Position numbers and translations under genes: made by a program. A DNA stretch of 47,216 nt from Heterotrichella gracilis (Eukaryota > Sar > Xanthophyceae > Tribonematales > Xanthonemataceae), in the NCBI GenBank assembly GCA_032358255.1, contig JAULBX010026263.1, forward strand, positions 3,314 to 50,529, read 5' to 3'. Below are positions 1 through 10,800 of the stretch, one piece after another; within the stretch, counting starts at the first letter, position 1, and each line of letters opens with the position of its first letter. Under the pieces are notes generated by a model. The model was not told where the DNA came from. It saw only the letters and a program-made list of their open reading frames with translations, and did not search any database.

Positions 1-54
<54 letters not shown>
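1..54. repeat. poly-C homopolymer
   Basis: The window opens with 54 consecutive C, followed by six A. It may be a genuine C/G tract or a low-quality contig edge; the sequence alone cannot tell. Confidence 0.95.
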
Positions 55-56
<2 letters not shown>

Positions 57-294
57 AAAATCCCTGAAAACCCTAGTGAAGACGCAATGCAACCCTGATG
101 TGCACGTTTGGTTCTGAGACGAAGGATGTTAACGCAGTGGTTAGGGTCTGGGGTTACGCTGGGTGGGAAGAGAGGAAAGGGGTTGCAGGCGCGGGGTGCA
201 TGGTGCAGGGTGGGTGGGGTTTGTGGGGTCACACAAGGGGCTGGAAGGTGCTTGGAATTGGCTTGGGCAAGATGGGGAGTATGAGGCAACTCAC

Positions 295-837
295 CTGCCA
301 GCACCGATGCCAGGCTTTGCTCCAGGTAGGAGGACCCAGGGCCCGGGCGAGGGGTGGCCAGGATATTGATACAATAATCCGGGGAGTCATGGAGGGGGAA
401 GCGGGGGCGTCCCTGGGACGAGCTGCCCGCGAGGCGGGCTAGGTAGACTTCGGTGGCGGTGGAACATACCTGCTCCTGGCCCTGTCGCGCGGGAAAGGGA
501 GGGGCGGCGTTACGCAGGGGGTGGGGCGGGGGCATATGCATGCATAGTGCGTTGACCCAACGATATGAGCGCGGGTTTGCTCCGCACGTCTCTCGCGGGC
601 CTGGAAATCGCTTTAAACGCCCATAAGCCTACAATAACGTCAGCAGCTAGGTCGCTGCGGCTGACCCACCCACTGTGGTCAAGTTCCATCCTATGCATGC
701 ATGTGGCTTACCTGTAGGAGCCGAACAGGGGGGTGGTAGAACGCCGAGTAGCGCAGGTCCCTGCCTATGCCGTACACTATGGAGAGCACCAACAAGGTGA
801 TGAGGACGTTGGACAGGAAGAAGGTGGCCAGGTCCAT
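295..837 (-). CDS. Type II membrane protein, possible GT54-like glycosyltransferase (partial, 5' end)
   Basis: Two exons fit together in phase. Exon 1 (837-712) starts at an ATG and encodes 42 residues: a hydrophobic helix (LITLLVLSIVYGIG) followed by basic residues, which looks like an uncleaved signal anchor. It ends at a GTAAG donor. Exon 2 (481-295) follows a GACAG acceptor and encodes about 62 residues, ending in phase 1 at GTGAG. Its C-terminal part (ILATPRP...SYLEQSLASVL) recalls the start of the catalytic domain of N-acetylglucosaminyltransferase IV-type enzymes (GIPTVKR...SYL..TL.SL). A Golgi transferase would fit the topology. The rest lies beyond the left edge, so the family call is tentative; the membrane anchor and exon structure are better supported. 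Confidence 0.45.
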
Positions 838-3149
838 CGCCTCGCTTGTGCACGGATATATATGTCTCACGATGGCCAAGATACACCCATTGTGGAATGG
901 GGACAGGTCATCGCCTCCTGCTCCAAGCCTGCTGTATGCTGTATGTGGGTTGGTACGACGTGTTTTGCACGGTGTTGAAAGATAGGGAGGAAAGGTTGGG
1001 TACGGTATGCTAGCCAAAGTAGAGTTGGTTCCTGAGAACTGCACTCAGACTGCACTCCTCGTACAAGGTGGCCTTTAGGAGCGTGATACAGGGCTCCGTT
1101 GGGTTGCCGAGCGGCTAAGGGATCTCATTGAAGGAACGAGCTAAGCAGCGTGTTGCGTAATAGAGCACGGTTGGCGTGCAAAGCCTAGCACAAGCATTGA
1201 AGCATGCGAGGGAGCGTGAGGTGGGTGCCTACGTACACAACGTGATTGCTCGCTGCACACCCTATCGTATCCACAAGCACAATTCCTTTCACCAACGCCT
1301 GTACGAAATGCCTGCCGGTCATAGGGTTCCAGCGAATATATGCACTCTTCTGCAGCATTCAAAAGTAGGTTTGCCACCCTGACTGAACCCTAATCAACCC
1401 TAACTGGACCCTAATGAGTGCTAGGGCAATGATGGGACTCTCAAAGCCCTCACCCTAGGGTCCAAGGGTTACCGTATGGGGGCCCCTCCTCTGCCATGAC
1501 TCATGGCTTGAGTCACAATATTAAGAGAGGTCTGGTTACTCCAAAAGCAGCATTCATTCAAGCTTCATGCTATGGAATTTGACTAAGCAGCGCAAGGTTA
1601 TGGGTCTTCATGGTTGACAGTCCATCAACGTACATCACTGGAGTGTGTAGTCAGGGCCAGATTCTGATATTCAGACGCGAATGGTTATCACAAATTAAAA
1701 TTTGTCGCTGAGGAAAGGAAACCCCCACAGGTGGCAGCCAGGCACACCTGGGCACACCACACACAGGGGGCGTGTTCCACCTCGCCAAACACACAAAAAA
1801 TCTCGAATCGCAAGGCATATCCTAAAGCATGGCCTCTCAACACTTGTCCCGGGGTGGAAAAGATTGATTTAGTCTCCGGCGCGTGCGGCTGGTAGCGGGT
1901 GGGGGCTGAGTGTGGGCAGAAAAGGTAGCAACAGATGGCTTGGTAGCAGTGAGTTGCAACAGAGGAGGCTGGAAAGGGCAAGATTCGTGGCAGTTCACTA
2001 AGGGGATGACGTGTTGCAGGCTGCACTGGATTGGTGGCTGCAAAACACGCGCAACCCAACTGGTTAATAACCCTTTTTATTTTACTTTTTTAATTTTACT
2101 AAATATTTTCTTTTCCGGATCCCACGTTTATTTGCCCCTTCGCTTGTGCTCTAGAGCTTGAAGCTGTGGCGCATGAGCTTCATAAGCTGACCATTTGGAC
2201 GCTGCGAGTCACTGACGACACTCGAGAAACCGCAGCCCCATCTTGAAAGGTGCGTTTTATGCATGCATGCATGTGGTATCCCTTGTTCTGCACATGTGAC
2301 CCCCGGTTGTTTGCCCTCCAAGCTGATTTCGTGGTTCCCGTATGCCTTTAAAGTTTTTTCAGGATTCACAATTGTAGCCGCCTCAAACCTGTCTGGCCCC
2401 AGGCCGTGCACACACGTTACAGTATCCAACCTTGAGTGAGTAATCACCATGGGCCACTTCGCTGCAGGGGTTGTATGATAGCTCGCCACTGTCCTCTGTA
2501 CCCTTTAAAACTTCCCTCGGGCCCTTTCGCCTCTCAGAGGCTACCTCTTCGTTTCACAAGTAGCCCCGCACGCAGCAGCGCAAGTGAGGCACATATATAT
2601 ATGCACGCACGCAGGCAGTGCTGAGGTGGAGTGCTCTAGACAAGGGGACCGTGCAGCGCCACCGCGGCGGCCCAGCCTCCAGGGCACAAGTGCGCAGCAC
2701 GCTACTCTCTTCCAGCGCGGAGTAACCCCCAACACGCTCCTCCCTTCGACTGCTGCGGAGCAGTTCACCTGTTCCCATTTCAACTGCTACGGGGATACAT
2801 ATATATATACTGGTTGGTACCAACTCAACCTGGTTCTACGTCTATTGCTGTGGGGTACTCAGCTGCAGCTGCTGACAGAAGGAGACCATGCAGCGCAACA
2901 AGGGCGAGCGATCCTCCAGGGATCAACGGGCAGCGCGGCCCGCAGCACGCCGGGAAGGCACCACCATGTGGGCACTCACGTGTGGCTGGCTGTGGGTGGT
3001 ATCAGGCACTCTGTGCGGGCAAGGCACCAGCAGGCAAGGGCACTGCTACGAGAAAGATTGAGTATCTCCTGCGTCTATTAATTGTCCTTGTCACGCTCCT
3101 AGTGCTGTGTTCCTTATAGTTTCTGTATACAATTATGGTAAGTGTATAT
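838..3149. other. Intergenic stretch with no recognised gene
   Basis: Open frames occur on both strands (for example 1176-1382 + and 2584-3081 +), but none shows a recognisable domain, splice structure or codon pattern. The stretch holds CCCTAA-type units near 1387-1420, TGCATGCA palindromes near 2262, and two (AT)n-flanked segments near 2591 and 2797. The 2584-3081 frame could be an unknown short gene; I cannot support a function. Confidence 0.5.
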
Positions 3150-3248
3150 AGCGGCTGTTAGATAAACCTCGAGCTTGTATTCAATATGGGACACGCCTCT
3201 CGCATGTCCCATATTGAATACAAGCTCGAGGTTTATCTAACAGCCGCT
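3150..3248. repeat. Perfect inverted repeat, 44-bp arms, 11-nt loop
   Basis: Bases 3150-3193 are the exact reverse complement of 3205-3248, separated by 11 bases. Pairing stops at 3149/3249. The hairpin lies just upstream of the F-box exon. Perfect arms imply a recent origin, active homogenisation, or an assembly fold-back. It could be a small-RNA precursor or a tiny foldback element; no flanking target-site duplication is obvious. Confidence 0.95.
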
Positions 3249-3426
3249 TTTCAGGAAGCAACCCCGGGCCCACTATTACCCACTGAAGTGAACTCCCGCT
3301 TCTCACTGGTTCCTCCCCTCGCAGTGACAACGCAGCGCTGCGTCCCTTGCACCGTCCTGCAACTCATGGCAGTTCCCCGGCGCTCGCTGCAATGCCCGCG
3401 CAATCTACACGGCCTCGACCGGTTAG

Positions 3427-5504
3427 GCCGGCATCCACCACCTCCCTTTGGACGTCCTTCAGTACATGCTATCGTACCTCCCCTTAGAGCAGCGTGTGCG
3501 GGAGGTGCCGCTGGTGTGCCGCACCTGGCACCAGGCGTCAGCAGGGCCATCCCCCATGTGGCGCCACCTGGAATTGACCCAGGCTGTCCAAGCTGAAATG
3601 CGCATCGCAGCAAGTAATCAGGTGGGTGTCCTGCATCCCACAGGTTGCAGCCTAAAACTGCGCTAGGGTGTTGTCAAGGAGCTGTTATTGGCAGGTTCTA
3701 CATATATACGTATATACGATATATATATACGTATGCACCTGCACCACTGGGTACCCTCAGCTACCCCACCCTGCCGCACCCCCCACAATCCCCACCCCAT
3801 CCAGCGCACTTCCAAAAGCGCTCATTCGACCCCCTTGAGGCAGCCCATGGCCGGCAGGCTTTGCCGCAGGAAGGGCTCCAGGCTGACTTGCTTCCAGTCG
3901 TGGGTCACCCCCCGCCTCAGTTGCGTAGCCAGCTTGAGCCTGGGATCCCCAGGCACCAGCGCACTGCTCCAGCGAGGGACAGTTGACCTGGCCGCCACCT
4001 GCATCCGCGTCTCTGCTGCCCTCCAGTCGCTCACCCTGGCCACGCTGCAGCCGGTGAGTAGCTGCTGCACTGTTAGTCCAGAGTTTTGGTCGATTTTGTT
4101 ACCTGCCATTTTTTTTCCTTTTTGATAAAATCTCACCAAGCTGCACCTGGGGGTGGACCTGCCCAATGCCCCAGAAATGAATGAAGCCGTGGTGGAAGAG
4201 TTCCAGGTGAGGATTGCCAAGGGAGCTGCTTGTTGGCTAACGCAACTCCTCTGTCCAATGCGCATGTTCTATGACAGGCTGCATGTCTATTTTCCATGTA
4301 CGAGACTCCTGACGGTGTTGTGTTGTTTTGGTTTTTGTAGATAATGCATCCATGTTTTTCTTCATGTTTTGTGTGTTTAATTTCTTCCCATTGTTTTTGC
4401 TATAGGCAGGCATGGCAGGGTTCACCAGCTTGCGCCACCTAGCAGACCTCAGCGTGATGTGCACACCAATCAGCAGCGCCGCCGCCATCAACGTGCGGGA
4501 TTGGAGCGCCTACCGCGCCGCCGCGCAAACCCTCGAGGGTCTCACAGGGCTGAAAAGCTTGCAGCTCCGGGGCCTGCCCTGCCCGCCAAGCCTGCAGCAC
4601 CTGGCGCGCCTCACCAGCCTGAGCATTACCCTCGACGGGGTTTCCAGGTGGGCGATGCCTGGGGTGCACCGCCTCTCTGTGCCCCACAGCGCCTCCCTCC
4701 TCCACCTGTGCCTGCGCGCCAGCCAAGAGAATGGCACGGTCAGCCTGGAAGAGTGCGAGCGCCTGCCCGAATTGCGGCAGCCTGGAGCTCATGGGATTCC
4801 TCCTCTCTGAATTCCCTGTTGTGGACCCCCTGGTTGCACTGCAGCATCTCACCAAGCTGAGGACCCACTCGCTGCACAGCTTCGCATTCCGCCACATATT
4901 CAGCGAGGTCCAGCTCCTAACCAAGCTCCGCCACCTGGACTGCGTGGAGGACGCTATTGGGGACACACACCTGGTCTTGAGGACCCTGTCAGCCCTGGCG
5001 TCCCTCACGCACCTGTCCTTGTCTGGGCAGTGGAGCGGGTGCAAGTTCCTCCCCCCGGACATCCACACGCACAGCAGCCTACAAGAGGTCCATTTGGAGC
5101 ACGGCAGCGGGAAAATGTGGGGCTTGTCCATAGGGCCGGCTACCGTGTTTGCCTCCGACGGTTTAATTGTCGAGCTTAACAACCGCTCGATGTGGAGGTC
5201 CTGGGGGATGGATTGGGAGCTGCTCCGCCGCGCCCTGCAGCGCCTGCATGGGTGGCTGCCCTGCAGCGGCCACGTGGACGTGGATGTGCACCAGTGGCTG
5301 CCCAGGCCGGTGGCCATGCGCACGGCTGTGGACACGCGCTTCAGGGTCCCGTGCCCGTGCGCACGCGGCCCGGCGCACCCCTGCGGCGACAAGGAGTTCC
5401 ATGCGCTGGCCAAGGCCATCGGGGAGCAGGTCTGCCTGCGGTTGGCTGCGTGCGCTGGCTCCCTACGGGACCCCGAGGTGACCGAGGTGGCGTGGGAGGT
5501 GTAG
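3427..5504 (+). CDS. F-box / leucine-rich repeat protein (one frameshift, 5' end unresolved)
   Basis: An F-box protein is the substrate receptor of an SCF ubiquitin ligase, and the LRRs would bind the target. Exon 1 (about 3427-3621) encodes an F-box (LPLDVLQYMLSYLPLEQ, then LVCRTWHQAS). Exons 2 (3805-4053) and 3 (4141-4206) and a long last exon (4406-5504) encode irregular LRRs with motifs such as LTKLRHLDC and LASLTHLSLSG. All junctions are phase 0. No in-frame ATG precedes the F-box: a TAG at 3424-3426 lies directly upstream and may simply be the acceptor of an intron, in which case the start exon is missing. In the last exon the LRR frame shifts by one base at about 4775-4778 (ELR to SLELMGF), and the first frame ends at 4810. 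The cause is either an indel error or a decaying gene. Confidence 0.75.
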
Positions 5505-5512
5505 ACTCTATC

Positions 5513-5563
5513 ATCCGCTCCTCAAAAGCCCGCCCTCTGAGGGCGGGCTTTTGAGGAGCGGAT
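5513..5563. repeat. Near-perfect palindrome (25-bp arms, 1-nt centre) just after the LRR stop
   Basis: Bases 5513-5537 pair perfectly with 5539-5563 around a single central T. It begins 9 bases after the LRR stop codon, so it lies in the 3' UTR. The GC-rich core and T-run resemble a bacterial terminator, but nuclear transcripts do not end this way. It may be a 3'-end stability or processing hairpin, or a small-RNA source. Confidence 0.93.
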
Positions 5564-7465
5564 TTGTGAGTGCAGCTGCTCTGTTTGCACTATAATATGA
5601 GCTCAATGTGCACTTGGTGCGTGTTGTGCACGCATGCCTTGAAGCTGTTGCTTGTATGGTATGATACATCAGTGATCACCACTGATGCTTGGTGTAGCGT
5701 CTAATGGGGATCGATTTTGAAAAAGGGTATATGGTGGGTGGTGGGCGCCGATGTTCCCGTTTTCATGGTGCAGGCACACCTTAGGGTAGTGTTACCGTAG
5801 CTTGACACTCTCCCAGGGGTTCTTGCTCACAATTTGAACACATTGTGTGGCAATTACAATCATTGATGGGAACAGTTTGAAACAGTATCAATCTGCAAGC
5901 TTTGCTGAGTTTGCTTAGGTCATCATGACCTAAGGCCATTGGCTTGTGTCTAAGCAGAGTCACTAATGATTAGGGTTCAGGATAGGGTTTAGCACTCCCT
6001 CCCGTCCACCGATACAATACACGGTGGCTGTGGAGCGGCGATAGGAATGCATGCCATGTGTGATGCTGCAGCAGTAAGCATCCAAATTGGATGGCCAGTT
6101 TGGCTGCGAGGTGTACAATGTCTCCATGAGCCAGGCTTAAAGCATGTTTGATTCAAAGAATCAATGAAAGATTCAGCTATATCACTGATAATACGGCAAA
6201 GTCAATCAGAATGAAGCCTGACCGCCACAAGAAAATGTAATAAGACATACCAATACCAATACCCAAGTGGACCACAGTCATTGTGGTACCATTTGGAAAA
6301 ATACATTGTCTATAGGCATAGTCAATCTGCGCGGGCTGCACAGGCAATCAAACATTGAATTGCACATGTAGCTGCAAAGCATGGCACTGCCGTGGCACGT
6401 CAAACAAGAGCTACTTGCACCCTGAGGGCTGTCTGCACGTTGCCTTATCCTCACAATGCCTGAGCTTAGTCCAGGGCGTATGAAACAACACGTTTTGATA
6501 GCGTATCCGTACCCAGCCGTGACAAAACTAGTTGATGATGCGTCATGGATACTTTATAGGGTGTAAAATGATTGCAGCCTCAAGCAGAGCACATGCGTCA
6601 AACCCTAGACCTCATCCTTAGGGACCCGAAATCCCACGTACTACCTCGATGCATGCGTTGCCTCACTTCACACAATCAAACCAATGTTTTTGCCGAAACA
6701 CACTCAAACACTGCTACAGCACCTCGCCCCCCCATTTGCAGGATTGGGGGTTAGCACACCATGCCTGTCATACCACCTTGAAGGAAGTTCCAAAGGCAGT
6801 AAATATTTTGTTCTTGTCTGTCCGCTCTGAATGTTGGGTAATACAGGTACAACGAAAGTGGTGATACAGGTGAACGGCGCGGCTTGATTAGCCACTACAC
6901 TGGTAACAGAGCCATTTATTCCTCGGCTCTCAAACTGGGGTGAGCCATTGTGCTATGATAGCCAGCAGCGCTGATGCAGCAGTGAAGATGGGGACACATG
7001 GTAACTATGTACATCTGGTCCTCCCCCATCTGATGTACCCCCTGCACCAATGTGCCTAGTTCATTACCCCATACCCTGTGACCCTCAATGGATCCCACAT
7101 GCTGCTAGCTGGCACTCACCCCACTCACCCCACTGCCGACTGGGACATGCATGGCGCTGTACTCGACGGCGCCCCCATATACATGTGCTCCAAGCGTGTC
7201 CCGGGGACAGAATCAGAGCACTGCGTGGGACCCCAAAGGTGTGCAACTCTCTCCCCACCTTCTCCCCGCCCCGGAATGCATGCGCTGCTGTGCTGGGTGT
7301 CTCGACCCTCCCCCCTGCTCTGATGGCAGCACGCCCAGCCACACAGCGCCCATGCTCGCCCATGCCCCGCTTCATGGCGCATGCCGACTGGAGCCCATGC
7401 CCACCAAATTGGTGGCCCCAATGCCCTCCTCCATATGGCGCTCAGAACGGGAGACACTGGCTGCT
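5564..7465. other. Intergenic stretch, no supported gene
   Basis: From about 5564 to 6900 the sequence is AT-richer than the exons and has only short open frames without recognisable content. From about 7080 it becomes GC-rich, leading into the minisatellite. A 159-codon + frame (7151-7630) is driven largely by the repeat composition. It is also the 3' flank of the minus-strand transporter, so part may be its 3' UTR. Confidence 0.5.
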
Positions 7466-7610
7466 ATGGCACCGCGACTAGCCCCGCCGCATGGCACCGC
7501 CACGTGGCACCGCGACAAGCCCTGCCACATGGCACTGCGACAATCCCCGCCACAAGGCTCCGCCACGTGGCACCAAGCCAAGCCCCGACACATGGCCCCG
7601 TCACATGAGA
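7466..7610. repeat. Degenerate minisatellite (unit about 24 bp, core ATGGCACCGC)
   Basis: A motif of the form CCRCATGGCACCGCGACAAG recurs about five to six times with substitutions. It gives His/Pro/Ala-rich open frames on both strands that are probably not genes. Confidence 0.75.
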
Positions 7611-7802
7611 GGTGCCAGGCGCCTATCTGAATGGCGCGGGCAGTGCGGGCGACTGCGGCTGGTACGTCACCGAGCGGCCATAGGGCAGGTTGTCTTGCGG
7701 CGCCCTGCCACCCGCAATCTGCATTTCGGGGGTCTGCAGTGGGGGGAAGGGGAGGTCAATGGGGGAGGGTTGTACTGGCAGCTCAGGCGTGGGGGCATGT
7801 AA

Positions 7803-10800
7803 CTAATCATTGAAGAGGGCAGGGAAGGCCTGCACATGAATATGCACGCATGCTGACAGAGGCAGGCAGTTGACGCCTGTGGGCGGGGCTGTGCAGGACT
7901 TACACGCACCAGCGCACACCCGCCAATCCCGGCAATCCCGGCAATGACGTGCACCACCCCAACCAGCAGTAGGCCCTGCACCCCAATCCCCAAAATCCAT
8001 CCCCATCCACCTCCTGCCCATCCCCAATGAGCCTGGGTGCCTCCGGGCGGTGCCTGGTACTGGGCATGGCCCAGCAAACGTCTTGCGCTCCACCGTCTTG
8101 TATCCATACCATGCCACAACCCACGCAAAACCAACAGCACCCATTGGCCTCACGCCTGTTCTTAGGTCGAAGGACTTCATGCAACCCATGCACCAGCCCA
8201 CATCCCCCACACCCACCTCCTGACCATCCCCGATGAGCCTGGGCGCCGCCGGGCGGTGCCTGGGCGGGCGCGGCGCAGCTGGCGTCATGTGCTCCACCGT
8301 CTTGTACTCGTACCGTGCCGCCACCCACACAAACATGAGGAAGTTGACAAACATGAGGCCGCCCAATACCAGGAAGAAGAGGTCCAGCCTGCCATAATTG
8401 AGGTCCTTGGGGAGCCACCCGGGGCCGCCATCGCCTGAACGAGCGGTTTGAAATTGATTGCCTGGCTCAGATATATGGGGAGACATAAGGGGGCAGAATT
8501 GAGCAGAAGGGTGCAAATAGTTTGAGAGAGAGGAGGAAGATGATTTGTGCAGTGCTAGGTTTGATAGGTTCATGGGGGGCCAGCACCAGGAAGATCAAGT
8601 CCAGTCGGCCGCAATATCCAGCCACCATTGCTTGGAGGGGGGCAAAGGAACGGGTATGGGGGTGTGAGGGCAGGGTTTGGCCCCGTACGATGGGAGGGGT
8701 GCGGAAGATGAGGTGCAGCATTGAGGAGTCAACCAGGGACATCATCGAAGGGGCAGTGGGTAAATCAAATCTTAATTCTTACCTGGCTGCGTGATAGTGG
8801 TCACCAGCCAAATGATCCCGCCCGACAGGTAGGACCCTATGCATGTTGACAGCAGCTGCAGGGCCATGGAGCAAGAGCGCATCACATCCGGGGCCTGGTC
8901 ATAGAAGAACTCGAGCTGGCCAATGGAGGCGAGGACCTGCGGGGGGGGGATTGGCGGGCGGCGTTGAAGAGTTTGGAGGGCGACGGTGTTGGGGGCAATT
9001 GATGATGGCATTGACTGGTGGTTGCGTGGTCGCTCATCCCCCACAAGGCTGGGGCAGGCACCCCCCCGATCGCGGCACATGCCTCACGCACGCAGCGTAA
9101 TGCATACACATGCCCGCCTCTCATCCCCCCACCATACACAATCGCACCCGCCCACCCTACCCACCTCGCTGAGGCCAATCAACAGGTACTGCGGCGCCTG
9201 CCAGAACACGCTGATCTCCACCACCTTGTAGGTGTGGTTCTCAGCTGCCTGCACCACGTGTCCCTGCTCAAACAGCTGCAGGCGCTTCCACTCAAGCCAG
9301 GAGGCAACCAGCATGGCGGCCACAGACACAAGGAGGCCCCAGCCTGCACGAAAAATACACATTTGACTCAGCATGTCGCAGTTCTTTCAGCATTTGCGGG
9401 GCTTTTCCGCTGCATGTGAGGATGGTACCGTCAGCAAGAGAGGCAAGCAATCCCGGGAGGAGCCTATGTAATGTGGTCAGGGTTGTGCATTGCTTAGCGG
9501 CAGACATGGAGTAGCCAGGGGTCACACTTATTTCAATTCCAGTTGGGAGGCAATCAGCATAGCCGCCAAACACAAGCAGGCCCCAGCATGCACCCAGGTG
9601 GTGTTGTCAGCTCTGAATGTCACTTTGAAATCTAATTGTCCATTCCACCACCCCTCACCCCCCACTCCCCACCTATGCGTTTGAGCAGCGTGAGCTTGCA
9701 CCTCCACCTGGCCAGCATGGGGTCAAACACCCCGTCATACAGCGGGATGAGCGCGCAGATGCTGATGGTGTTGAACATGGTCAGCGAGGCCGAGGGGATG
9801 CTGAAGCCGTGGGGCAGGCGGCGGTCCATGAAGGTCCCTTGTTGCACAAATAGTGTGCCCATCTGCATGTAGACGGTCCAGTAGAGGACTGTGGTGAAGA
9901 ACACGGGGAGCATGCGCAGCACCAGCTTGACTTCCTCCACCTGGCGGGTGGAGAAGGCGCCGGGGCGGGGCTGGCCTGCGGGTGGTGGGTGGATGGGTGG
10001 GTGTAGGTGTGGGTTTGGGTCTCCCACCCACCTAGCTCGTCCACTTGCACCGCCTTGTCCAGCCACCGCAGGCTCTTGGCCTTGGCCATGGAGGTGCTGG
10101 GCGCACTCCCTGGCCTGTGCCCGTTTGCCCCCACCAGCAGGGGGATGCGCGCCTCGGGGTCGGTGGAGGTGCCGGACAGGGTGGAGGAGCGGTTCCGAAT
10201 GGCGGTGCCAATCACCTGCAGGGGTGGGGAGGTGATCAATGTGTGTACTATAGATTCTGATGATCGTCTCAGGAAATTTGTTTTCTGGTGGGTTTGATGT
10301 AAATTTGGCTCTGATCAGCAGGGAAAACATGGATGTGAGCGGTCCCAGATGGCTATGTTGTCCACCTAGTTAGGAAAAGGTTTGTAACTCTGAGCATTCA
10401 GTCCACCCTTATTGTTGACAACATTTTGCAGAGATGTTTTCATTTGTAATTTTGTAAATGGACCCATAAAACTAATGCACATAAGCAACATTAGTACCTT
10501 GATGACCCGGGAGAACGGGGACTCTGTTGGCTCCACGTGTGTATACAGGGGGCTGCCCGCCAGGAAGGTGACGATGGCGATCCCCATGCACACCGCGGGG
10601 ATTGCAAATCCCACCGCCCATCCCACGTTTTCCTGGATGTACACGATGACTGTGACGGCGATGAGGCTGCCGATGTTGATGGCAAAGTAGAACCAGTTGA
10701 AGAAGCTGTTCTTCTCCTTGCGGTCCTGCGCAGGTGTAAAATGATTTCTTTAAACGAAATGGATTTACCGATATATACACACTAGCTGTTCATTCCCTTC

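Noticed and set aside
1-54. Telomere or replication origin at the C-run
   Set aside because: A pure C homopolymer is not the plant-type telomere unit, and nothing nearby supports a chromosome end; an assembly edge is as likely.
1095-1180. tRNA-like start GGTTGCCGAGCGGCTAAGGG
   Set aside because: It resembles a Leu/Ser tRNA A box, but no matching B box (GGTTCRANNCC) or acceptor-stem complement follows within tRNA length.
2584-3081. 165-codon plus-strand frame as a gene
   Set aside because: No recognisable domain, composition affected by simple repeats, and an overlapping minus frame is equally open.
5513-5563. Rho-independent terminator
   Set aside because: The hairpin plus T-run looks like one, but the surroundings are spliced nuclear genes, where this mechanism does not apply.
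7151-7630. 159-codon plus-strand His/Pro-rich frame
   Set aside because: Half of it is the minisatellite, and both strands are open for the same reason.
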